From Bacillus pseudomycoides DSM 12442 (GTDB lineage: Bacteria; Bacillota; Bacilli; Bacillales; Bacillaceae_G): a stretch of 64,000 bases of DNA. Below, piece by piece: positions 15,168 to 23,945 of this stretch. The stretch lies in contig NZ_CM000745.1 of assembly GCF_000161455.1 (NCBI RefSeq), forward strand, positions 4,672,747-4,736,746, read 5' to 3'. Below the pieces are notes generated by a model. That model worked only from the letters and a program-made list of their open reading frames with translations. It did not search any database and was not told where the DNA came from. The translations under genes were made by a program, and so were the position numbers. Position 1 is the first letter of the stretch. Each line of letters opens with the position of its first letter.

Positions 15168-15708
15168 AATATCCCTCCATTATCCTTTTTAATTTCTCCT
15201 TTCCCCTTGATAATCTGGTATAAACTGAACCGGTACTCATATGTAGTCTCCTTGAAATATCCTCTATGCTTTCATCCACAATATACCTTCGATAAAAGAT
15301 ACTATGATCTACACCATCTAACTGACGAACTGCTTTCAAAACGAATTCTTTTTCCTCTTCTTTGAGCAATCCTTTTTCTACATCTTCATCATCTTGTAAA
15401 ATAAGTTGTTCTATTGTTTGTTCAATTCTTTTTCTCTTCAACCTTCTTTTATAATCTAGTGCCTTAAACTTCGCAATAGAAATAATCCAGTTTTTAAGTT
15501 GTCCTTTTTCTATTTGAAAACTGTCTATTTTATACCAAAGTATGAGAAGAACATCGTTATAGCACTCTTCAATTTCTGCTCTTTCATGGTTCTCTCCAAG
15601 TACACTTCCGATTACTCCATAAATCAATTTACTATATTGAAGAATCAATTGATCCAATGCTTCCGTATTTTGTTTTTTTATTCCATCTACTAATTCCCTA
15701 TCATTCAT
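15157..15708 (-). CDS. ECF-type RNA polymerase sigma factor
   Basis: 183 residues, usual length for sigma-70 group 4. Region 2 covers about 10-75 (LILQYSKLIYGVIGSVLG, ECYNDVLLILWYKIDSF, LKNWIISIAKFKALDYKRR). Region 4 covers about 120-180 (VRQLDGVDHSIFYRRYIVDE, then IEDISRRLHMSTGSVYTRLS, the helix-turn-helix that contacts the -35). The start ATG has a GGGGGAG ribosome site 5 bases upstream. It forms a two-gene operon with the unknown partner downstream. Its target promoters and inducing signal are not apparent, and I could not find a convincing ECF promoter in front of it. Confidence 0.93.
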   Translation of the reverse strand: MNDRELVDGIKKQNTEALDQLILQYSKLIYGVIGSVLGENHERAEIEECYNDVLLILWYKIDSFQIEKGQLKNWIISIAKFKALDYKRRLKRKRIEQTIEQLILQDDEDVEKGLLKEEEKEFVLKAVRQLDGVDHSIFYRRYIVDESIEDISRRLHMSTGSVYTRLSRGKEKLKRIMEGYYEL

Positions 15709-15783
15709 ATCTTCTCCCCCTTCACTTATATATACGAATACAACAAGTTTATCCTTACATAATTTCCTTATTTTTTATAAAAA

Positions 15784-15811
15784 AACTACCCACCTGTGAG
15801 AGTGAGTAGTT
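15784..15811 (-). terminator. Terminator of dbpA
   Basis: A 10-bp stem AACTACTCAC/GTGGGTAGTT (minus strand, one T-G pair) followed by seven Ts, just past the stop codon. Confidence 0.8.
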
Positions 15812-15815
15812 ACTT

Positions 15816-17261
15816 TTACTTAATAGCCTCGTGAACCTTTAACTGCTTACCTTTTATTGTTGTGTTTTTCATTACTTTTAAAACAAGCGGGCCTTTTCCA
15901 TTTAATATATCAACATAAGAAACATTATCTTGTATCGTAATAATTCCTATATCATCCGCTGTGACACCTGGGATTTTAGCAATTGTACCAACGAAATCTA
16001 CCGCTCGAATCTTCTTTTTCTTCCCACCGTTAAAGTACAGCTTCATAATATCTTTATTTAATCCTGCACTTTTCTCTTTTTTCATAATTGGTTTCGCATT
16101 TATTTTATCTTCAAAGGCTGCCTTTCCCTTTGCAAGCTCCTCTTTTGACGGAGCTTCTATTTTTTGAATTTCAAAACCGATATACTCTTCAATTTCTACC
16201 AGGAATCTCTCTTCATACGGCGTTACGAATGTAATTGCTTTTCCGCTATTACCAGCGCGCCCTGTTCTTCCTGTCCGGTGTACATAACTTTCTTTTTCTA
16301 ATGGAATATCATAGTTAATGACATGGGTAATATTTTCAATATCAATTCCTCGCGCTGCTACATCTGTAGCGACTAAATAACGAAATTTTCCTCTTTTAAA
16401 GTCATTCATTACTGCAAAACGATCTTCTTGTATCATACCACCATGAATTTTATCACAAGGATAGCCAGAACGCTTTAACTGTCTGAACACATGGTCTACA
16501 TTTTCTTGTGTGCGACAGAAGATGATACAGCTATCTGGATTTTCAAGAGTTGTTATATCTTGAAGAAGTGAAAATTTCTCTTCTTCTCTCACTTCTAACA
16601 GGATATGTTCAATTTTATCTGTCGTAATCCCAGAAGCTTTAATCTCGATATGGGTCGGTGATTTCATATAAGTATGAGATAAATTTTCAACGTCTTCTGG
16701 TAGTGTCGCAGAAAATAGCATTGTCATTCGATCTGTAGGTAATTCATCAATAATTGCTTCTACTTGATCGATGAATCCCATATTTAACATTTCATCTGCC
16801 TCATCAATCACCAAATATTTCAGACGCTCTAAAGAAAAAGTTCCTTTTTCAATATGATCTAACACACGCCCAGGGGTTCCAACTACAATATGTGTCTTTT
16901 GCTTTAATTCTAATTTTTGTCGTGCAAATGGTGATTTTCCATAAACGGCAGTCGCTTTAATCCGTTTAAATCTTCCTATATTCGTAATATCTTCTTTCAC
17001 TTGCGCAGCAAGTTCCCTCGTTGGCGTAAGAATTAAGGCTTGTGGCTTATTTTCTTCCCATTCGACCATTTCGCAAAGCGGGATACCAAAGGAAGCCGTT
17101 TTCCCACTTCCCGTTTGTGATTTCACGACAAGATCTTTCTTTTCTAGTGCAACTGGAATTACTTTTCCTTGTACTTCTGTTGGCTGTTCATATTTTAAAC
17201 TAGTAAGTGCCCTTACAATTTCCTTACTCAATGCATACTCTTTAAAACTTTTTCCGCTCAT
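15816..17261 (-). CDS. dbpA: DEAD-box ATP-dependent RNA helicase DbpA
   Basis: 481 residues. All helicase motifs are visible in order: Q motif near LKYEQPTEVQ, motif I SQTGSGKTASFG, Ia PTRELAAQ, II DEAD (VIDEADEMLN), III SAT, and the C-terminal lobe with ATDVAARGIDIENI and HRTGRTGRAG. The last 75 residues form the DbpA-type RNA-binding domain (KLYFNGGKKKKIRAVDFVG). B. subtilis YxiN and E. coli DbpA bind hairpin 92 of 23S rRNA and act in 50S assembly. ATG with GAGG 7 bases upstream; monocistronic. Confidence 0.96.
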   Translation of the reverse strand: MSGKSFKEYALSKEIVRALTSLKYEQPTEVQGKVIPVALEKKDLVVKSQTGSGKTASFGIPLCEMVEWEENKPQALILTPTRELAAQVKEDITNIGRFKRIKATAVYGKSPFARQKLELKQKTHIVVGTPGRVLDHIEKGTFSLERLKYLVIDEADEMLNMGFIDQVEAIIDELPTDRMTMLFSATLPEDVENLSHTYMKSPTHIEIKASGITTDKIEHILLEVREEEKFSLLQDITTLENPDSCIIFCRTQENVDHVFRQLKRSGYPCDKIHGGMIQEDRFAVMNDFKRGKFRYLVATDVAARGIDIENITHVINYDIPLEKESYVHRTGRTGRAGNSGKAITFVTPYEERFLVEIEEYIGFEIQKIEAPSKEELAKGKAAFEDKINAKPIMKKEKSAGLNKDIMKLYFNGGKKKKIRAVDFVGTIAKIPGVTADDIGIITIQDNVSYVDILNGKGPLVLKVMKNTTIKGKQLKVHEAIK

Positions 17262-17406
17262 ATACTAACCTCATTTTGTTATGTATTTTAATTTTTTTAT
17301 ATATTTAGCCATAATATAAATCCTATGCGCCATTGCCTACATTTCATTATATTGAAATCATTGCCCGAATCGAAGTCTATGTTCATCATTTGATAAAAAA
17401 ACAAAA

Positions 17407-17430
17407 AGCAGACTTACTATTAAGCCTGCT
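17407..17430 (-). terminator. Terminator of the acyltransferase gene
   Basis: An imperfect stem AGCAGGCTTA/TAAGTCTGCT (minus strand, one mismatch) with a T-rich tail. It shares its AAAGCAGACTTA arm with the dctA terminator at 18724. Confidence 0.65.
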
Positions 17431-17474
17431 AATTTAGCAACGATACTCATATAAAGCTTACATAGGAGATATCA

Positions 17475-18506
17475 TTACGGAACTAGTTTTTTCACCACTG
17501 GAATTCGTTGTAATACTAACGTTATTAACATACTAAGACCAATCGTAATCATTACATTAATAGGTATTGCTAATATTGCATGTGCATGTTCATTTACTTT
17601 AGGGAAAACTTTATATAAAAAATTATTTAATAGGAAAAAGTGAAGAATATAAATCCCAAGACTCGCTTGATTTATACCACGTAACAAAAATGGCAGCTTT
17701 CCTTCTAAATTTTGAAAAGCATATCGGAAGAATACAAATAATCCAATTGCCATAAGTAAAACATTTGGCGCAAAATATCCATACCAAAACTGGTCCAACT
17801 GCCCATTTGCTTGTACTGTATAGTAATAAGTCATGAAGAATGTACCAATAAACCCTAAACAGCCTCCAATATAAGAGATATTTCTCCATTTCTTCGTAAT
17901 TTCGTAATGAGCTAAATAATAACCAAGTAGAAAATAACCCACATAATTTGTGACAAAATATAGCTCTATATTGAAATTAATAGGGTAATAGTACTGCATC
18001 AAATTTAAAATAACTGACGCATACAACCATAAAATTAAAAAATATTGTATATAACTTTTTTTAGCGTTTTTAACAAATACCTTTAATAACGGTGCGATTA
18101 AATAAATTCCCACAATCATATATAGGAACCATAAGTGACCACCAATTTGATTTGTTAAAAAGTACTTTATCCCTTGTTTTAAAGAAGCAGGGAAATACCC
18201 CATATAAGCACCATACAAGTAAAATAAGGCACTCCAACCTACAAATGGAATAATTACCTTACTTGCTCGTTTCTGTAAGAATTCGAAAATTGAACTTTCC
18301 TTGTTCCCTCGTAATAATAAAGCACCGCTAATCATAACGAAAATAGGAACGCTAGCACGTGATAACGATTCGTAAAAGTTACCAGCCATCCAATTGGAAA
18401 GCTTATTTGGATCCAAAGTGGATACGGAACCAGCAGCAACGTGAATTGTAACAACTGCAATTGTTGCTAATACTCGTAACCAATCCATATAAACCAAACG
18501 ATTCAC
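17475..18506 (-). CDS. Acyltransferase 3 family membrane protein
   Basis: 343 residues and about ten membrane helices. The N-terminus YMDWLRVLATIAVVTIHVAA carries the family's active-site His in the first helix, and RASVPIFVMISGALLL follows; both match the acyltransferase 3 (OatA/NodX/WecH) fold. These enzymes O-acetylate cell wall or exopolysaccharide sugars. The start is a GTG with GGAGG 8 bases upstream; the longer frame beginning at 18539 has no ribosome site. No extracellular SGNH domain is fused, unlike OatA. It is a lone gene, so the acceptor molecule is unknown. Confidence 0.88.
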   Translation of the reverse strand: MNRLVYMDWLRVLATIAVVTIHVAAGSVSTLDPNKLSNWMAGNFYESLSRASVPIFVMISGALLLRGNKESSIFEFLQKRASKVIIPFVGWSALFYLYGAYMGYFPASLKQGIKYFLTNQIGGHLWFLYMIVGIYLIAPLLKVFVKNAKKSYIQYFLILWLYASVILNLMQYYYPINFNIELYFVTNYVGYFLLGYYLAHYEITKKWRNISYIGGCLGFIGTFFMTYYYTVQANGQLDQFWYGYFAPNVLLMAIGLFVFFRYAFQNLEGKLPFLLRGINQASLGIYILHFFLLNNFLYKVFPKVNEHAHAILAIPINVMITIGLSMLITLVLQRIPVVKKLVP

Positions 18507-18723
18507 ATTTATAACCTCCATTACCTTATAATGATTCAAACCAAAAATGAAGGTTATCCCGAAAAGTCACAACCTTCTCCCTAATCTGTTCAACTCTAAC
18601 ATTATTCACTTAATAAAATAAACACTAATCTTCTTGTAATTCTAAAAAATTCTACTAAATTATAACATATTCTATTATTTCCTAGTAAAAATAACCTGTG
18701 AAAAAGGGGTTCCCACAAATTGA

Positions 18724-18753
18724 AAAAGCAGACTTAGGATAAAGTCTGCTTTT
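18724..18753 (-). terminator. Terminator of dctA
   Basis: A perfect 12-bp stem AAAAGCAGACTT/AAGTCTGCTTTT with a 6-base loop, 39 bases after the stop codon. Confidence 0.85.
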
Positions 18754-18791
18754 CTATTTCTTACTGCCCGAAAAAGCCCGATTAGTTCACT

Positions 18792-20069
18792 TTATACTGC
18801 TTCTGTTCTCTCATTTAATACTTTCATATTAGAGATTGCCTCTGCATGCCTCATTTCATCAAATTCATTTTCACTCTTTGCAACAACGATTGTAGCAATT
18901 CCATTTCCAATTAAGTTTACAATTGCTCTTCCCTCACTCATAAAACGATCAACACCGAGAAGTAATGCTAATCCTTCTAAAGGAATAACCTTTAGTGCCG
19001 CTAACGTAGAAGCTAACACGATAAATCCGCTTCCTGTTACACCAGCAGCTCCTTTAGACGTTAACATAAGTACTAAAATAATAGTAATTTGCTGTCCGAT
19101 TGTTAAATCGACACCAAATACTTGTGCTAAAAAGACAACTGCCATGGATAAATAAATGGATGTACCATCAAGATTAAAAGAATAGCCCGTCGGAATAACA
19201 AGGCCAACAACAGATTTTGAACAGCCATATCGCTCCATCTTATTCATCATTCTCGGAAGTACGGATTCCGAAGAACTTGTTCCTAATACGATTAGTATTT
19301 CATCTCGAATAAACTTCAAATAATTCCACAAGCTAAACCCATATATCTTACAAATAATATTTAAGACAACAAATACGAATAGGAACATCGTTATATATAC
19401 TGACATCATCAATTTTCCAAGTGGTACAAGTGAAGCAAGTCCAAAATGACCGATTGTATATGCCATAGCACCAAATGCCCCAAGCGGCGCTGCCTTCATT
19501 ACATAACCAATAATTTTAAAGAATACGTGTGAAAGTTTGTCTAAGAAATCAATCACCGAATTTCCTTTTTCTCCAAGAGCAGCTAGCCCAACCCCAAATA
19601 AAATAGAAAAGAATAATACTTGTAAAATATCACCCTTTGCAAACGCATCAACCATATTAGAAGGAACAATATGAGTAACAAAATCAATCCAATTAATACC
19701 CTGTCCTCCGCCTTGTGTATATTTAGATACGTCTCCTTTTGCAAGTTCATTAAAGTTAAGACCTGAACCCGGCTTCATAACATTTACAACGATCAATCCA
19801 ACAATAAGTGCAAATGTTGTCACAACCTCAAAATAAATAAAAGCCTTTCCGCCGACCTTACCAACCTTCTTCATATCTCCCATTTTGGCAATACCAAGTA
19901 CAATTGTTAAGAAAATAATTGGTGCAATTACCATTTTTACAGCATTAATAAACGTATCGCCTATCGGCTTCATTTCCTTCCCAACATTTGGCCACATAAG
20001 CCCAACTAATACACCGAGTGCAATAGCCGTTAATACTTGAAAAGTTAAATTTTTGAACAGTCGTTTCAC
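18792..20069 (-). CDS. dctA: C4-dicarboxylate:cation symporter (DctA/DctP family)
   Basis: 425 residues of the DAACS family, importing succinate, fumarate and malate. Family landmarks: GTSSSESVLPRMMNKMERYG (hairpin HP1 serine-rich motif), GYSFNLDGTSIYLSMAVVF (TM7 NLDGT motif), TSKGAAGVTGSGFIVLASTL (HP2), and RAIVNLIGNGIATIVVAK in TM8. The start was placed at the GTG giving VKRLFKNLTFQV, which lines up with the B. subtilis protein; an earlier in-frame GTG two codons upstream is also possible behind GGGAGGAG. The gene is adjacent to its two-component regulators, and a cre-like site lies about 60 bases upstream. Confidence 0.95.
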   Translation of the reverse strand: MKRLFKNLTFQVLTAIALGVLVGLMWPNVGKEMKPIGDTFINAVKMVIAPIIFLTIVLGIAKMGDMKKVGKVGGKAFIYFEVVTTFALIVGLIVVNVMKPGSGLNFNELAKGDVSKYTQGGGQGINWIDFVTHIVPSNMVDAFAKGDILQVLFFSILFGVGLAALGEKGNSVIDFLDKLSHVFFKIIGYVMKAAPLGAFGAMAYTIGHFGLASLVPLGKLMMSVYITMFLFVFVVLNIICKIYGFSLWNYLKFIRDEILIVLGTSSSESVLPRMMNKMERYGCSKSVVGLVIPTGYSFNLDGTSIYLSMAVVFLAQVFGVDLTIGQQITIILVLMLTSKGAAGVTGSGFIVLASTLAALKVIPLEGLALLLGVDRFMSEGRAIVNLIGNGIATIVVAKSENEFDEMRHAEAISNMKVLNERTEAV

Positions 20070-20130
20070 CTTCACTTCTCCTCCCACTGTTTCATCTTTG
20101 AAAACTTTACTACCCCTATGTTTTACATAA

Positions 20131-20144
20131 TGATAGCGTTTTCA
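20131..20144. promoter_or_regulatory. Candidate cre (CcpA) site upstream of dctA
   Basis: TGATAGCGTTTTCA matches the cre consensus TGWAANCGNTNWCA at 13 of 14 positions. It lies 62 bases before the dctA start, between dctA and dctR, consistent with catabolite repression of dicarboxylate uptake. Confidence 0.6.
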
Positions 20145-20195
20145 ATTAAAAGTGAGAAGTTTATGGTCATAACGAATATTTTGGTCATTTTGGTC

Positions 20196-20894
20196 TTACT
20201 TTTTTACTTCACGATACACATAGCGATTAATTGGTCTTCCAACCCCTCCATATTGAACTGCTAAATGAATCAACCCCTTTTTTTCTAAATAATCTAAGTA
20301 TCGCCGCGCGGTAACTCTGGCTATCCCAATTGCACTGGCTACCTCTTCTGCAGAACGAGGTTCATCTTGTTTTTTTACATACTCTTCAATTTCATTCAAT
20401 GTAAATTCATTTAATCCCTTTGGCAAATTGTTTGCTGTTTTTTTAGAACGCCCAGAATATAATAATAAATCAAGCTGTTCCTGTGAAATCGCTCCGGATT
20501 CCTTCAGACTCATTCTATATTGTCGATATTTTTCTAAAGCTTGCTGAATTCGGTATAACTTAAATGGCTTAATAATATAATCCATCGCTCCGTTTTGAAG
20601 CATGAGTTTAATTGTTTCCCTATCTTTTGCAGCAGAAACAACGATTACATCTGCTTCTAACTCTTGTTTTCTAAATTCCTGTAATACCTTAATACCGTCC
20701 TTTTTCGGCATAAAAATATCTAAAATAACGAGATCTGGATTCATTTTTTGGACAAGGTTAATCCCCTCCTCGCCATTGTTAGCGACGGCTACTACTTGAA
20801 ATCCCTTTACACTTCTAATGAATTCTTTATTTACTTCTTGAACCATCGGATCGTCTTCAACCAATAGTACTTTGATTTCCTCTTTATATTTCAT
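20196..20894 (-). CDS. dctR: Response regulator DctR (CitB/DcuR type)
   Basis: 232 residues. The receiver domain has Glu13-Asp14-Asp15, phosphoacceptor Asp59 (LVILDIFMP) and Lys in IIKPF. The C-terminal part (about 150-232) is a helix-turn-helix of the CitB/DcuR group: AEEVASAIGIARVTARRYLDY then YGGVGRPINRY. The start is an ATG overlapping the dctS stop region by 11 bases, with GGAGGCGG upstream; the longest frame would run 33 codons further into dctS and was rejected. By homology it activates dctA when DctS senses dicarboxylates. Confidence 0.93.
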   Translation of the reverse strand: MKYKEEIKVLLVEDDPMVQEVNKEFIRSVKGFQVVAVANNGEEGINLVQKMNPDLVILDIFMPKKDGIKVLQEFRKQELEADVIVVSAAKDRETIKLMLQNGAMDYIIKPFKLYRIQQALEKYRQYRMSLKESGAISQEQLDLLLYSGRSKKTANNLPKGLNEFTLNEIEEYVKKQDEPRSAEEVASAIGIARVTARRYLDYLEKKGLIHLAVQYGGVGRPINRYVYREVKK

Positions 20895-22485
20895 ACAATT
20901 CCGCCTCCATCTCCATTGGAAAAGTAATGATAAAAGAAGTTCCTTCACCTTGAAAAGATGAAACACTAATTTCCCCTCTCCCCTTTTCAACAATTTGCTT
21001 TACTAGAAAAAGTCCATAACCTGTCCCACTCATTTTATTCACAGTAAATCCTTTCTCATACACTCTTGGTAAATGCTCCTCCTTTATGCCGCATCCATTA
21101 TCCTCAATCAATATTGCACATACATCTTCTGACTGCTCAATACTAATATCAATTCTTTTATTCTCTACCTCAGTTTGCTCAAATGATCCAAACGCATTCT
21201 CGATTAGGTTACCTAGTAATACAACGAAATCATGTTGATCCAATTGATAAGGAAACGCTTCTAAATAACTATTTTGGTCAATTATAACTTGTATCCCTAA
21301 TTCCTTGCCCCGGCTTACTTTGCTCAAGAGGAGACCTGCAATAGCATCATTTTTAATCGTCTCATTTAAAAAGTTTGTTACACTCCCCTGCTCTTCTGAA
21401 GTATGAAAAGCAAATTGTAATGCTTTATCAGCTTTACCTAGTTGAATTAAACCTGCTATTGTATGAAGTTTGTTCATATGCTCGTGGCTTTGTACTCGAA
21501 GTGCCTCTACAAATGTTTTCACTCCTGTTAATTCCTCTGCGAGCTTTGTAACCTCTGTACGATCTTGAAAGATTGCCACAGCTCCAATTAATTCATTATC
21601 TTTCTTGATTGGTATACGATTACTTAAAATTACCTTTCCACTTACTTTTATCTCTTCATTGTATACTGGCTGATTCCTCTCCACGATTTCTGGAAGTCTT
21701 GTATCCTTTAATACTGTACGAATAGGCTTTCCTACAACATTTCCATCTACATGAAAAACCTGCTTTGCTTTCTCATTAAAAATTGTAATAACTTCTTGGT
21801 TATCAATTGCAATCACACCCTCATTAATCGAATGAAAGGTTGCTGTCCTTTCTTCTAACATCCTTTTAATTTCATATGGCTCTAACTGAAACATCTGTTT
21901 TTTAATATGGTTGGCAAGCATTAATGAGCCTATTAATCCGAATATTAAAGTTAATATAACAATAAAAGAAATCTCTTCTGCTAGCCCCAGCATAATCTCC
22001 CAAAAATTCGGGACTTTATTTCCAACAACAACAACACCAATTTGATTTAAGTTTTGATCTTTAATAGGCATAAAGGCACGAATTACAGTACCTATCTCTC
22101 CTTTTGCTTTTGAAAAGTAAATATGTTCCGCAAATGCCGGTTCTTCATCCGTCCCTTTTGACGGCCTTCCAATCATTTCTTTCACAGGGTGAGAATATCG
22201 AATTCGCTCCATATTCATTACTACAATATAGTCTGTTTCATTAATCACCCGAATATTTTCAATAACAGGATTCAATGTAAACCATCCCGTTTTTTCTTGA
22301 AGTGATTTCTTTACATCTGACAGTTCTGCTACCGTCCGAGCTGTATTCATAGATCTAATTCTTACTTCTTTTTCTTCTTTTTGTTGAATATTTGCAATGA
22401 TAACAATTCCACCTATCAGTAATGAAAAAATAACTACCGCATAGGATAAAATCGTAATTTTCCAGCGGATGGGCAATTGTTTCAC
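20884..22485 (-). CDS. dctS: Sensor histidine kinase DctS (CitA/DcuS family)
   Basis: 533 residues. A first membrane helix (about 10-30) and a second (about 172-193) bracket an extracellular PDC/Cache sensor domain. A cytoplasmic PAS follows (about 220-330, INEGVIAIDNQEVITIFNEK). The kinase His lies in VQSHEHMNKLHTIAGLI, a Spo0B-like HEHxNxLH box typical of the citrate/dicarboxylate kinases. ATPase motifs NLIENAF, EDNGCGI and GTGYGLFLV are intact. Length is normal. The gene runs directly into dctR and is divergent from dctB. Confidence 0.94.
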   Translation of the reverse strand: MKQLPIRWKITILSYAVVIFSLLIGGIVIIANIQQKEEKEVRIRSMNTARTVAELSDVKKSLQEKTGWFTLNPVIENIRVINETDYIVVMNMERIRYSHPVKEMIGRPSKGTDEEPAFAEHIYFSKAKGEIGTVIRAFMPIKDQNLNQIGVVVVGNKVPNFWEIMLGLAEEISFIVILTLIFGLIGSLMLANHIKKQMFQLEPYEIKRMLEERTATFHSINEGVIAIDNQEVITIFNEKAKQVFHVDGNVVGKPIRTVLKDTRLPEIVERNQPVYNEEIKVSGKVILSNRIPIKKDNELIGAVAIFQDRTEVTKLAEELTGVKTFVEALRVQSHEHMNKLHTIAGLIQLGKADKALQFAFHTSEEQGSVTNFLNETIKNDAIAGLLLSKVSRGKELGIQVIIDQNSYLEAFPYQLDQHDFVVLLGNLIENAFGSFEQTEVENKRIDISIEQSEDVCAILIEDNGCGIKEEHLPRVYEKGFTVNKMSGTGYGLFLVKQIVEKGRGEISVSSFQGEGTSFIITFPMEMEAELYEI

Positions 22486-22572
22486 TGTTTGTTCCCCTTT
22501 CCCCTAAAAGCACCTTTACGAATAAAAATCTTCTCGGTATGCTTACATTAACAACCCAAGAGGAGGTTTAAA

Positions 22573-23646
22573 ATGAAAAAAATAGTTGCTTTTATACTCC
22601 TTTTTATTGTTTTAATTACTAGTGCTTTATTTATAGGTTTTCAAAGTCTTTTTTCTCAAGGTGAGCTTGCTTATGACGATGACCAAGCAGGCTTGAAAAA
22701 ACAAATTGTTTTCAAATTTAGTCATGTTGTAGCAGAAAATACACCTAAAGGGCTTGCTGCTAGTAAATTTGCTGAGCTTGTTAATGAGAAATCAAACGGA
22801 ACTATAAAAATAGAAATTTTTCCAAACGGGAGCCTCTATTCTGATATAGAAGAAATCCGTGCTTTAAAAGCTGGGCAAGTTCATTTTATTGCTCCCTCTA
22901 CCTCAAAGCTCGGAATGCTATCTCACGAATGGGGTGTATTAGACCTTCCATTTGCTTTTCCAAATTATGAAGCTATTCAAGAAGGCTTGAACGGAAAAAT
23001 TGGAGAACAATTACTTCAGTCCTTACAAAAAGACAACATTAAAGGGCTTGCCCATTGGTCAAATGGCTTTAAGCAAATCACTTCAAATAAGGGGCCTATT
23101 TATACACCTGCAGATATAAAAGGACAATCCTTTCGCATTATGCAAAGTGATGTTATTCAATCCCAATTTGATTTATTAAAAGTTCATGCACATCAAGATT
23201 CATTTAATTCCACATATAAATTAATTGAAACAGGGAAAGTTGATGGTGAAGAAAATACTATTTCAAATATATACTCTAAAAAATTTTATAACGTTCAAAA
23301 CTATTTGACAATTAGTAATCATGGGTATTTAGGCTATGTTGTAATGATGGATCAAAAAACATGGAATCAACAAACGGAAAAAACGAAGCAAATATTACTT
23401 GAAGCAATGAAAGAAACGACTGAATGGAACAATCGTCAGTCCATCCGAATGAATGAAGAACAACTTGAGCTTATTAAACAAAGTTCACCGATTCAAATTC
23501 ACGAATTGACAGCTTCACAAAAAAAAGAGTGGGAGAAAGCATTATCTCCTATATACGAAGATCTTGCTCCTACAATTGGAGAGCAATTGGTAAATGATTT
23601 AAAAGAATTGAAAAAGAAGTATCAATTTCTTGAAGACAATAAATAA
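22573..23646 (+). CDS. dctB: DctB: TRAP-type C4-dicarboxylate-binding protein
   Basis: 357 residues with an N-terminal signal/anchor helix (IVAFILLFIVLITSALFIGF) and a TRAP DctP-family binding domain: FKFSHVVAENTPKGLAASKFAE, the gate motif ADIKGQSFRIM, and GYLGYVVMMD near the C-terminus. There is no Cys lipobox, so it is probably held by the N-terminal helix. ATG with GAGGAGG 6 bases upstream. No TRAP permease genes (DctQM) are nearby. In B. subtilis the equivalent DctB works with DctS and DctA as a co-sensor rather than in TRAP transport, and the arrangement here fits that, though divergent from dctSR. Confidence 0.92.
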   Translation: MKKIVAFILLFIVLITSALFIGFQSLFSQGELAYDDDQAGLKKQIVFKFSHVVAENTPKGLAASKFAELVNEKSNGTIKIEIFPNGSLYSDIEEIRALKAGQVHFIAPSTSKLGMLSHEWGVLDLPFAFPNYEAIQEGLNGKIGEQLLQSLQKDNIKGLAHWSNGFKQITSNKGPIYTPADIKGQSFRIMQSDVIQSQFDLLKVHAHQDSFNSTYKLIETGKVDGEENTISNIYSKKFYNVQNYLTISNHGYLGYVVMMDQKTWNQQTEKTKQILLEAMKETTEWNNRQSIRMNEEQLELIKQSSPIQIHELTASQKKEWEKALSPIYEDLAPTIGEQLVNDLKELKKKYQFLEDNK

Positions 23647-23687
23647 CAAAGAAGCAGGGTATTTTAGCACCCTGCTTCTCTGTTATT
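23643..23687 (+). terminator. Terminator of dctB
   Basis: A stem AGAAGCAGGGT/ACCCTGCTTCT with an 8-base loop, extended by AATAACA/TGTTATT pairing outside. Confidence 0.85.
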
Positions 23688-23888
23688 TTACTATGATATT
23701 CCGAAATATTATTTCACTATTATCGATTAAATTTTTACAATATACTTTTCCCAAAAAAACGAACAATATAGATATGTACAAACTATTTAATTCGGTATTA
23801 CTCATTATTCCTTTAAATTCCGTCCCTATATTTTCTAAATATCAACTAAAAGCTTTGACTTAACGAAAAAAATGATGTACATTATCTT

Positions 23889-23932
23889 TTGGGCGAACAT
23901 TTTTTTAAATTGAAAATAAAATATTCGTATTT
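23889..23932. promoter_or_regulatory. Paired PurR boxes upstream of guaC
   Basis: CGAACAT (from 23894) and, inverted, ATATTCG (to 23927). When aligned with the 14-bp PurBox, the two boxes face each other with 16 bases between them, the spacing known for Bacillus PurR operators. They end about 15-20 bases before the guaC start. Confidence 0.65.
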
Positions 23933-23945
23933 AGGGGTGTAATTC

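Noticed and set aside
15709..15783. Autoregulatory ECF promoter before the sigma factor gene
   Set aside because: An AAAC and a CGTA are present but only about 10 bases apart, too close for an ECF promoter.
18507..18723. Riboswitch or regulatory RNA in the gap between the acyltransferase and dctA
   Set aside because: No stable conserved fold seen apart from the dctA terminator; sequence is simply AT-rich.
23630..23863. 77-codon ORF after dctB
   Set aside because: Starts inside dctB, crosses its terminator and has no ribosome site or recognisable sequence.
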